Of a stretch of DNA of 7,471 bases, positions 1 to 7,471 are shown one piece after another (the stretch's first letter is position 1; each line of letters opens with the position of its first letter). The stretch covers positions 1 to 7,471 of the forward strand of contig JAICUS010000287.1 in NCBI GenBank assembly GCA_025935735.1, read 5' to 3'. The translations under genes and the position numbers were made by a program. The notes beneath the pieces were generated by a model. The model worked only from the letters and a program-made list of their open reading frames with translations. It ran no database searches and had not been told where the DNA came from. The stretch comes from Solirubrobacteraceae bacterium. Lineage in GTDB: Bacteria; Actinomycetota; Thermoleophilia; Solirubrobacterales; Solirubrobacteraceae.

Positions 1-511
1 CGAACTGCCGGCCGATCGTCCCGGCGTAGCAGTTCGCGAACCCCTTCTCGGTCAGGTCGAAGCCGGCCGGATCGATGTAGTGGTTCATGTAGAGCCGCTT
101 GAGGTTCATCTGGATCGTCGAGTGGCGGACCTCGTCGATCATCTGGATGGCGAGCCCGTTGTGGACCTCCGGGTTCGGCACCGCGTTGATGGCCAGCGGC
201 ATGGCCCGGGCGGCGCTGATCTCCGGGAACGGGATGATGGAGAGGAAGAGCTTCTGCCACTCCATCCAGCGCTGCTGGACCTGGCGGAACATGTTGCCGC
301 GGATGGCGCCGTCCATCGCGCCGAACACGCGGTTGTCCTTCTCCTCCTCCATGGGGAAGTAGGAGCGCAGGACCTGCTTGAGCGGGTCCTTCTTCGGGGC
401 CTTCTCGAACGTGTAGTCGGTCGGGTACTTGTCGACCGGCTCGACGAAGGTCGGGTCCCAGGAGAGCTCCTGGATCTTCTGGTGGGCCTTCGTGATGCTG
501 GCTCTGCTCAC
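1..511 (-). CDS. prmA: Propane-type binuclear iron monooxygenase, hydroxylase large subunit (5' part, cut by window edge)
   Basis: This is the catalytic alpha subunit of a soluble di-iron monooxygenase of the PrmA/MimA type. The family hydroxylates propane and related substrates (acetone, phenol in MimA) together with a reductase, a small hydroxylase subunit and a coupling protein. Only the first 170 residues lie in the window. Strings typical of the family include YTFEKAPKKDPLK (33-45), SYFPMEEEKDNRV (50-62), GAMDGAIRGNMFRQVQQRW (64-82) and TIGRQF at the cut. Three of the expected iron ligands are visible: Glu97, Glu127 and His130 (the latter two in a DEVRH motif). The 30-residue spacing Glu97-Glu127 equals that of Glu114-Glu144 in methane monooxygenase. 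The second ligand set is off the edge. The GTG start at 511-509 is supported by AGGAGG 9 nt upstream and by family-like N-terminal sequence. The start overlaps the iclR stop as GTGA, so translation is probably coupled. Assignment to the PrmA/MimA subgroup is by recognition; the exact substrate is inferred. Confidence 0.93.
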   Translation of the reverse strand, partial: MSRASITKAHQKIQELSWDPTFVEPVDKYPTDYTFEKAPKKDPLKQVLRSYFPMEEEKDNRVFGAMDGAIRGNMFRQVQQRWMEWQKLFLSIIPFPEISAARAMPLAINAVPNPEVHNGLAIQMIDEVRHSTIQMNLKRLYMNHYIDPAGFDLTEKGFANCYAGTIGRQF

Positions 512-1350
512 AGGCGTGGGCCTCCTCGGACGGGTCCGGCCGACGCTAGGTGCGCCTCCGGACCGCGATCAAGAACTTCGCGGACTTCCGCAGATGGCTG
601 GAATCGGACGACGTCGCGCAGGGTCTCCTCCAGCTGCGCGCGCTCTGAGTCGAAGGCGTGGCGGGACATCGAGATGCCGACGGCGCCGAGGAAGCGCCGC
701 CGGTGGTCGAGCACGGGCGCGGCCAGGCAGCAGAAGTCCTTGCCGAACTCCTCGCACTCCGTCGCCACGCCGTGCAGCCGGATCTCGCGCAGCTCCTCGT
801 GCAGCCGCCGCGGGTCGGTGACGGTGCGCGGCGTGAAGCGCCTGAGGCCGGCGGCGACGTAGCGGTCGACCGCCTCGCGCGGCTCGAGCGCCAGCACGAC
901 CTTGCCGAGCGCCAGGGCGTGCGCGTTGTCCTCGATCTCCGGGCGCATGCCGGGGAGCTTCGGCATGCCCTGCATCCCGCGCTCGAGGACGACGCGCAGC
1001 TGCCCGGCGCGGACCACCGCGAGATAGGCGCGCTTGTGCGTGCGCGCGAGGAGGTCGTCGACGACGCCCGAGAGGTCGTGGCGGTCGGCCTGCTCGGCCA
1101 CGGTCTCCCGGAACAGCGTCGTCAGGCGGTAGACGCTGCCGGGGCGGCGCTCGGCCACGCCCGCGTCGCACAGGCTGGCCAGCAGGTTGTACGCGGTCGA
1201 GACGCTCTTGCCGAGCTTGTGCGCGACCTCGTCGGCGCGCACGCCGTCGGGGTCGCGGGCGAGCAGCCAGGTGACCTGCAGCGCCGCGCGGGCGGTGCTC
1301 AGTCCACGGTGGGGTCTGCGGCCGGCGACCATGCCCGGCCAGTGGACCAC
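508..1350 (-). CDS. IclR-family transcriptional regulator
   Basis: A 280-residue protein with the two-domain IclR layout. The N-terminal winged helix-turn-helix spans roughly residues 17-78, with the recognition region around DEVAHKLGKSVSTAYNLLASL. The C-terminal GAF-like effector domain spans roughly 95-260; it contains DNAHALALGKVVLAL and the typical EEFGKDFCCLAAPVLD segment followed by LGAVGISMS. IclR proteins bind DNA as dimers or tetramers and respond to small organic acids or aromatic ligands; the ligand here cannot be read. The GTG at 1350 lies 7 nt after the stop of the upstream regulator and lacks a strong Shine-Dalgarno sequence. An in-frame ATG at 1332 (274 residues) is an equally possible start. 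The stop (TGA, 510-508) overlaps the prmA GTG, and the prmA ribosome site lies inside this gene. Sitting between another regulator and the monooxygenase, it most likely controls this operon, as repressor or activator. Confidence 0.92.
   Translation of the reverse strand: MVHWPGMVAGRRPHRGLSTARAALQVTWLLARDPDGVRADEVAHKLGKSVSTAYNLLASLCDAGVAERRPGSVYRLTTLFRETVAEQADRHDLSGVVDDLLARTHKRAYLAVVRAGQLRVVLERGMQGMPKLPGMRPEIEDNAHALALGKVVLALEPREAVDRYVAAGLRRFTPRTVTDPRRLHEELREIRLHGVATECEEFGKDFCCLAAPVLDHRRRFLGAVGISMSRHAFDSERAQLEETLRDVVRFQPSAEVREVLDRGPEAHLASAGPVRGGPRL
521..526 (-). promoter_or_regulatory. Shine-Dalgarno of prmA inside iclR
   Basis: AGGAGG on the minus strand, 9 nt upstream of the GTG start at 511. 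It lies within the last codons of iclR, so ribosomes finishing iclR pass over it. It decides the prmA start. Confidence 0.8.
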
Positions 1351-1357
1351 CCGCGCG

Positions 1358-2863
1358 TTACATCAGCGCTGCACGCAGCTCGCCCACCCGGGCGGCGGCG
1401 AGCGACCGTCTCGGGTCGCGGAACTCCAGCTGGGCGAGCAGCCGCTTCCAGGCCCCGAGGTCGTCCTCGCCGCCGGGCGTGTGCACCCACGCCCACAGCG
1501 CGTCGGCGTCTTCGGCGGTCATCACCGCCTGGCGCAGCCAGGCGTCGAGGTGCTCGCGCTCGCGGACCACGCCGGGCGCGTCGGAGGCGGGCAGCAGCGG
1601 GCCGGCGTAGGCCTCGGCGGCGGCGCGCACCTGGCCGGCGGCGAGCAGGCCCTCCACGCGGCGCATGTCGGACTCCACGTCGCAGGTGAGGCGGTAGACG
1701 TCGGTGCCCACCCACGGGCCGATGAGCTTGCGGAGCCGGCTGACCTCCACGCGTACGCTCGAGACGCTGCCGCCGTCGCCGTGCAGCTCGGCGCACAGCG
1801 CCTCGGCGCTCAGGCCGTGGGGCGCGGCGGACAGCACGGTGAGGATCTCGGCCAGGCGCAGCCGGAGCTCGGCGTCGTTGAGCGTCGGGCGGTCGTGGCC
1901 GAGCAGCCGCAGCTTGAGCAGCGGCCGGGTGTGGCCGGCGGGGTGCGGGTCGGTGGCGCGGACGACGAAGGCCTCGAGCGCCTGGCTGACCGGCTCGGCC
2001 ACCGCGGGCGCGCCGGAGGGCAGCACGAGCGCGCCGCCGCCGGGCGGGATGGCCAGCCGCTCGGCCACGCCCCAGCCGGGCGGCAGGCCGGTGATCGCCC
2101 GCCCGGACGGGGTGACCAGCGCGGCCCGGCCGGGCGTGACGCGGTCGCCGTAGCGGGCGTGCAGCCGCGCGTCGCGCTCCCGGAGCAGCAGCGCGAGGCT
2201 GGCCTCGACGGCGCGGGCGGTGGCGGTGGCCACGGCGAGGCTGTGCGGGTGGACCGTGGACAGGTCGCCGGTCAGGTCGATGATGCCCAGCAGCTCGCCG
2301 GTGTCCGGGTCGTGGATCGGCGCCGCGCTGCACGTCCAGCGCTGCACCGGGTCGCTGTAGTGCTCGGGCCCGAAGACCTGGACGGCGTGGTCGACGGCCA
2401 GCGCGGTGCCGATGGCGTTGGTGCCCGCGCCGGGCTCGCTCCACAGCGTGCCCTCGGCGAAGTTCATGTTCGCCGCGGCCCGCAGGCGCACGCGCGCGCT
2501 GCCCTCGACGCTCATCAGCAGCCCCGCGGCGTCGCTGATCACGATCAGGTAGCCCTGCTCGTCGGCGATCGCGCTCAGGCAGTCGTGGATGAGCGGGGCG
2601 GCCGTGGCCAGCGGGTGCTCCGTCCAGCGGTCATGGGTCTCGGCCTCGTCGCTGATCACGGGGGCGCGGCGGGCGCCGGTCGGGTCGACGCCGGCCGCGT
2701 GGCTGCGCCGCCACGAGTCCGTGATCGCGGCGCGGATGTTCGCCGGGTCGTCGGCGTCGTCCTCGTCGCCGCCCACGAACCGCTCCCAGGCGAAGCGCAG
2801 CTCCTGGGCACGCACCATCGGCGCGGTTCCGGCGTCGATCGCGAGCCAGTCGTGCTGACTCAT
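1358..2863 (-). CDS. GAF-sensor transcriptional regulator with C-terminal winged helix (AcoR-like sensor, no AAA+ domain)
   Basis: A 501-residue cytoplasmic regulator. Residues about 43-225 resemble the sensory half of AcoR-type activators: AITDSWRRS near 46-54, then a GAF domain at about 85-225 with EPGAGTNAIGTAL (143-155), GPEHYSDP (165-172), CSAAPIHDPDTGELLGIIDL (178-197) and HPHSLAVATATARAVEASL (205-223). No sigma-54 AAA+ domain follows. A linker leads to an OmpR/SARP-like winged helix at about 314-395, with SVRVEVSRLRKLIG (369-382) and a YRL wing. A tail at 396-501 contains an AYAGPLLP segment like that of BTAD-type activators. Such proteins in actinobacteria often stand beside alcohol or aldehyde oxidation genes. 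The ATG at 2863 is preferred over the in-frame GTG at 2869 because AGGAGG (2873-2878) is 9 nt upstream of the ATG but only 3 nt from the GTG. It is first in the leftward operon with iclR and prmA, so it is the best candidate for the activator, analogous in position to MimR of mycobacterial mim operons. Ligand unknown. Confidence 0.88.
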   Translation of the reverse strand: MSQHDWLAIDAGTAPMVRAQELRFAWERFVGGDEDDADDPANIRAAITDSWRRSHAAGVDPTGARRAPVISDEAETHDRWTEHPLATAAPLIHDCLSAIADEQGYLIVISDAAGLLMSVEGSARVRLRAAANMNFAEGTLWSEPGAGTNAIGTALAVDHAVQVFGPEHYSDPVQRWTCSAAPIHDPDTGELLGIIDLTGDLSTVHPHSLAVATATARAVEASLALLLRERDARLHARYGDRVTPGRAALVTPSGRAITGLPPGWGVAERLAIPPGGGALVLPSGAPAVAEPVSQALEAFVVRATDPHPAGHTRPLLKLRLLGHDRPTLNDAELRLRLAEILTVLSAAPHGLSAEALCAELHGDGGSVSSVRVEVSRLRKLIGPWVGTDVYRLTCDVESDMRRVEGLLAAGQVRAAAEAYAGPLLPASDAPGVVREREHLDAWLRQAVMTAEDADALWAWVHTPGGEDDLGAWKRLLAQLEFRDPRRSLAAARVGELRAALM

Positions 2864-2872
2864 GGACACGGC

Positions 2873-2878
2873 CCTCCT
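2873..2878 (-). promoter_or_regulatory. Shine-Dalgarno of the GAF regulator gene
   Basis: AGGAGG on the minus strand, 9 nt upstream of the ATG at 2863. The spacing favours this ATG over an in-frame GTG at 2869, which would be only 3 nt away. Confidence 0.8.
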
Positions 2879-2898
2879 GCTCTCCTCGGGTGTCACCC

Positions 2899-2904
2899 AG
2901 CCTA
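2899..2904 (-). promoter_or_regulatory. Candidate -10 element for the GAF regulator-iclR-prmA operon
   Basis: TAGGCT on the minus strand fits the TANNNT actinobacterial -10 pattern. Transcription would start near 2892, giving a leader of about 29 nt that contains the ribosome site. I see no convincing -35. An 11-bp near-palindrome (2888-2898, GGGTG-T-CACCC) sits directly downstream over the expected start and could be an operator. Predicted from pattern only. Confidence 0.35.
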
Positions 2905-2937
2905 CATCCGTCCACCGCGATGCGCACGTCGCGCGGG

Positions 2938-2965
2938 TGTCGAGTCCGGCGGGCGCCCGTTCGTC
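2938..2965 (+). promoter_or_regulatory. Candidate ECF42-type autoregulatory promoter
   Basis: TGTCGA at 2938-2943 and CGTC at 2962-2965 are separated by 18 nt and point toward the DGPF/sigma pair. As I recall the published work on ECF42 in Streptomyces venezuelae, the target promoter has TGTCGA at -35 and CG(A/T)C at -10, and lies upstream of linked DGPF genes. Transcription would begin around 2972, leaving a leader of about 27 nt with the ribosome site at 2988-2993. The match is seen; its function is inferred. Confidence 0.6.
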
Positions 2966-2998
2966 ACCGAGGTGATAGGCATCCGAGAGGAGGATCCC

Positions 2999-3346
2999 AT
3001 GAAGTACCTGCTCCTGTTCTGCGGCACGCTGGACGGCCAGCGCGCCTACGACGCGCTGGACGACGAGGCGCTGGCCGCCCGGCTGGCCGAGGTGCGCCGC
3101 TGGCTCGACGTCTACGGCGAGCGAGTTGGCGCGCGCGGCCAGCTGCAGCCACCCGAGACCGCCACCACCGTCCACCTCGACCGCGGGGACGTCCCGCTCG
3201 TCACCGACGGCCCGTTCCTGGAGGGCAACGAGGTCGTCGGCGGCTTCTGCGTGGTCGACGTGGCCGACCTCGACGACGCGCTGGCCATGGCCCGCGCCTG
3301 GCCGGGCGGAGGCAGCGTCGAGGTGCGCCCGCTGATCGAGCGGTGA
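2999..3346 (+). CDS. YCII/DGPF-family protein, partner of the ECF42 sigma factor
   Basis: A 115-residue single-domain protein starting MKYLLLF, a typical YCII-related opening. The signature TDGPFLEGNEVVGGF lies at about 69-83 and corresponds to the DGPF (DGPFAETKE) motif. The end, VEVRPLIER, also fits the family. These are ferredoxin-fold, dimeric proteins resembling YciI; their biochemical activity is not established, and genes of this type are regularly encoded beside ECF42 sigma factors as their main target. The ATG at 2999 has AGGAGG at 2988-2993, 5 nt upstream. The stop TGA overlaps the sigma-factor GTG by 4 nt, so the two are co-transcribed and probably translationally coupled. Length is normal for the family. 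Confidence 0.92.
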   Translation: MKYLLLFCGTLDGQRAYDALDDEALAARLAEVRRWLDVYGERVGARGQLQPPETATTVHLDRGDVPLVTDGPFLEGNEVVGGFCVVDVADLDDALAMARAWPGGGSVEVRPLIER

Positions 3347-4512
3347 CCGAGGTCGTCGCGGGCGCGCTGCGCGAGGCGCTGGGGCCGGTCACCGGCGCCC
3401 TCGTGCGCGCGCTCGGCGACTTCCACCTGGCCGAGGACGTCGCGCAGGACGCGGCGGTGGCGGCGCTGGAGCGCTGGCCGGCCGAGGGGGTGCCGCGCGA
3501 GCCGCGGGCCTGGCTGCTCACCGTCGCCCGCCACCGGGCGGTCGACCGCTGGCGCCGCGAGGCGCGGCTGCAGGCGCTGCTGCCCCGGCTGGAGGCGGCC
3601 GAGCCGGCGGAGGAGGACCGGCTCTCGCTGCTGTTCACCTGCTGTCACCCGGCGCTGGCCCGGGAGGCGCAGGTGGCGCTGACGCTGCGGGCGGTGTGCG
3701 GGTTGACCGTGCCGCAGATCGCCCGCGCCTTTCTCGCGCCCGAGGCCACCGTCGCCCAGCGGATCGTGCGGGCCAAGCGGCGGATCGTGGCGACGGGGAT
3801 CCCCTTCCGCGTGCCCGCGCCCGAGCACCTCGCCGTGCGGCTGGACGAGGTGCTGGCCGTGCTCTACCTGCTGTTCAACGAGGGCTACCTGGCCAGCGAG
3901 GCGGCCGAGCGGCCGGACCTCGCGGCCGACGCGGAGTGGCTGACCGCCGAGCTGGCCACGCTGATGCCGGGCGAGCCGGAGGCGCTCGGACTGCTCGCGC
4001 TCATCCGGCTGCACGCCGCGCGGCGGGCGACGCGCTTCGACGCCCGCGGCGCGTTGCAGCCGCTGCGCCGGCAGGACCGCTCGCGCTGGGACCACGGGGC
4101 CATCGCCGCGGCCGCCGCGCTGGTGGTCCGCGCGTCGCGGATGCGCCGGCCGGGCCCCTACCAGGTCCAGGCGGCGATCGTGGCCTGCCACGCCGAGGCG
4201 CCTGCGTGGGAGGACACGGACTGGCTGCAGATCCTGCTGCTCTACGACGAGCTGCTGCGCCTCGCGCCAGGGCCGGTGGCGCGCCTGAACCGGGCGATCG
4301 CGCTGCGCTACGTGGCCGGCCCGGAGGCCGCGCTGGCCGAGATCGACGCCCTCGCCGGCACCCTCGGCGGCTACCACCTCCTGCACGCCACCCGCGCCGA
4401 GCTGCTGCGCGCGCTCGGCCGCACCGCCGCGGCCCGCCGGGCCGACGAGCGCGCGCTCACGCTCACCGCCAACCCCGCCGAGCGGGCCCTCCTCGAGCAG
4501 CGCCTGGCTTAA
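3343..4512 (+). CDS. ECF sigma factor with C-terminal extension (ECF42-type)
   Basis: A 389-residue RNA polymerase sigma factor. Region 2 spans about 15-75, with DFHLAEDVAQDA (26-37) and PRAWLLTVARHRAVDRWRRE (54-73). The linker LLFTCCHPAL (96-105) is characteristic of this group. Region 4 spans about 108-155, with LTVPQIARAFLAPEATVAQR in its DNA-binding helices. A long C-terminal extension follows, opening with LDEVLAVLYLLFNEGY and ending in helical TPR-like repeats around 320-389. The length is about twice that of a plain ECF sigma, as expected for ECF42, whose extension takes part in regulation; no anti-sigma gene is present nearby. Translation starts at a GTG (3343) overlapping the DGPF gene stop as GTGA. 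The TAA stop touches the base of the inverted repeat at 4512-4558. The sigma probably directs transcription from the promoter at 2938-2965. Signal and wider regulon are unknown. Confidence 0.93.
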   Translation: MTEVVAGALREALGPVTGALVRALGDFHLAEDVAQDAAVAALERWPAEGVPREPRAWLLTVARHRAVDRWRREARLQALLPRLEAAEPAEEDRLSLLFTCCHPALAREAQVALTLRAVCGLTVPQIARAFLAPEATVAQRIVRAKRRIVATGIPFRVPAPEHLAVRLDEVLAVLYLLFNEGYLASEAAERPDLAADAEWLTAELATLMPGEPEALGLLALIRLHAARRATRFDARGALQPLRRQDRSRWDHGAIAAAAALVVRASRMRRPGPYQVQAAIVACHAEAPAWEDTDWLQILLLYDELLRLAPGPVARLNRAIALRYVAGPEAALAEIDALAGTLGGYHLLHATRAELLRALGRTAAARRADERALTLTANPAERALLEQRLA

Positions 4513-4558
4513 GGGGTCAGACCCCTTGAGTCTCCCCGACTCAAGGGGTCTGACCCCT
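4512..4558. repeat. 21-bp perfect inverted repeat of nested palindromes; possible terminator or REP-like element
   Basis: The arms 4512-4532 and 4538-4558 are perfect reverse complements around a 5-nt loop (TCCCC). Each arm also contains its own palindrome: AAGGGGTC-A-GACCCCTT at 4511-4527, and the sister copy AAGGGGTC-T-GACCCC at 4543-4557. The element begins at the last base of the sigma-gene stop codon, which fits a factor-independent-like terminator, though no U-tract follows. Two inverted palindromic units around a short spacer are also the layout of REP doublets or small non-autonomous mobile elements. Its lower GC and T-containing core stand out from neighbouring DNA. Confidence 0.75.
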
Positions 4559-4601
4559 GCCGGGGGTTCGAACCCGGCTCGGCGCCGTCGGCGGGCTCTG
4601 G

Positions 4602-4607
4602 TACCTT
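4602..4607 (+). promoter_or_regulatory. Candidate -10 element of the ABC exporter operon
   Basis: TACCTT fits the TANNNT pattern and is followed by ATG 8 nt later (4616), so the transcript may begin at or next to that ATG. The element lies between the arms of an 8-bp inverted repeat (CGCCGTCG 4583-4590, CGACGGCG 4608-4615), a position suited to an operator. No clear -35. Pattern-based only. Confidence 0.3.
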
Positions 4608-4615
4608 CGACGGCG

Positions 4616-4709
4616 ATGCGCCTCACCGCCTGAGCCAGCTCCCTGTGGGGCCGAGCGCCGCCTCGGTCGTCGGCCCCTACCCGCGCTCAGTCCTTCGTGA
4701 GGAGTATCG
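4616..4709 (+). promoter_or_regulatory. Possible structured leader of the ABC exporter operon with a five-codon mini-ORF
   Basis: If transcription starts near 4615, the leader opens with ATG and encodes only MRLTA before TGA (4616-4633). Downstream, GGGGCCGA (4647-4654) pairs perfectly with TCGGCCCC (4670-4677). An alternative shorter stem, CCGAG (4651-4655) with CTCGG (4662-4666), uses the same bases, so the two cannot form together. The layout resembles an attenuator, but such pairings arise often by chance in GC-rich DNA. No known riboswitch is recognised. Confidence 0.25.

Positions 4710-7471
<2,762 letters not shown>

Noticed and set aside
430..457. A second TGTCGA (430-435) as an ECF42 promoter
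   Set aside because: It lies inside prmA codons and has GGTC, not CG(A/T)C, 18 nt downstream.
80..862. Plus-strand open frames over the prmA and iclR region
   Set aside because: They are shadows of the minus-strand genes, whose protein families are clearly recognisable.
1187..3346. A very long plus-strand open frame of about 719 codons opposite the two regulator genes
   Set aside because: Its body is the antisense of the GAF regulator and iclR, with low-complexity Arg/Ala/Gly/Val composition. Only its last 116 codons (DGPF protein from 2999) are real.
4559..4650. A tRNA on the minus strand, suggested by a TTCGAA core inside GGGTTCGAACCC and a GGCTCAGGCGG stretch resembling a D arm
   Set aside because: The T stem has a mismatch with canonical loop size, the D stem does not close properly, and no 7-bp acceptor stem pairs the two ends. 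The TTCGAA core is explained by a local palindrome (GCCGGG...CCCGGC).

Overview
The window is very GC-rich with dense, tightly packed genes. It reads as a high-GC actinobacterium. The small membrane protein at 6290-6529, with its charged tail ending RHGRWPDD, resembles proteins I associate with Thermoleophilia (Solirubrobacterales: Solirubrobacter, Conexibacter, Patulibacter). That lineage call is from memory and tentative; Actinobacteria in the broad sense is safer.

Left block (1-2863, all minus strand): three genes run leftward as one apparent operon. They are a GAF-sensor/winged-helix regulator, an IclR-family regulator, and the start of the large hydroxylase subunit of a propane-type binuclear iron monooxygenase (PrmA/MimA), cut by the window edge. 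The two regulators are 7 nt apart, and the iclR stop overlaps the hydroxylase start in a GTGA junction. The remaining monooxygenase subunits should lie just outside the left edge.

Middle block (2999-4512, plus strand), divergent from the first: a YCII/DGPF-family protein and an ECF sigma factor with a long C-terminal extension, overlapping by 4 nt. This is the ECF42-type pairing. A bipartite sequence upstream fits the published ECF42 promoter, so the pair probably autoregulates. The 135-nt region between the two blocks (2864-2998) holds both outward promoters.

Intergenic 4513-4709 (197 nt): a 21-bp perfect inverted repeat made of two nested palindromes directly behind the sigma gene, then a candidate promoter, a five-codon mini-ORF and two mutually exclusive hairpins ahead of the next operon. 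No gene-free stretch exceeds 300 bases.

Right block: an ABC-2 exporter (ATPase plus membrane subunit, directly abutting, plus strand, 4710-6293); a convergent 79-aa membrane protein overlapping it by 4 nt (6290-6529, minus); and, divergent from that with only 24 nt between start codons, the first 306 residues of a LacZ-type family 2 beta-galactosidase (6554 to the right edge). The shared TA step of two overlapping -10-like hexamers sits between the last two genes, each hexamer 7 nt from its start codon, suggesting a symmetric bidirectional promoter making two leaderless mRNAs.

The blocks look functionally independent: alkane or ketone oxidation, sigma-factor signalling, export, and beta-galactoside hydrolysis. 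The most interesting points are the regulator-hydroxylase coupling, the ECF42 promoter match, the nested repeat, and the symmetric divergent promoter.
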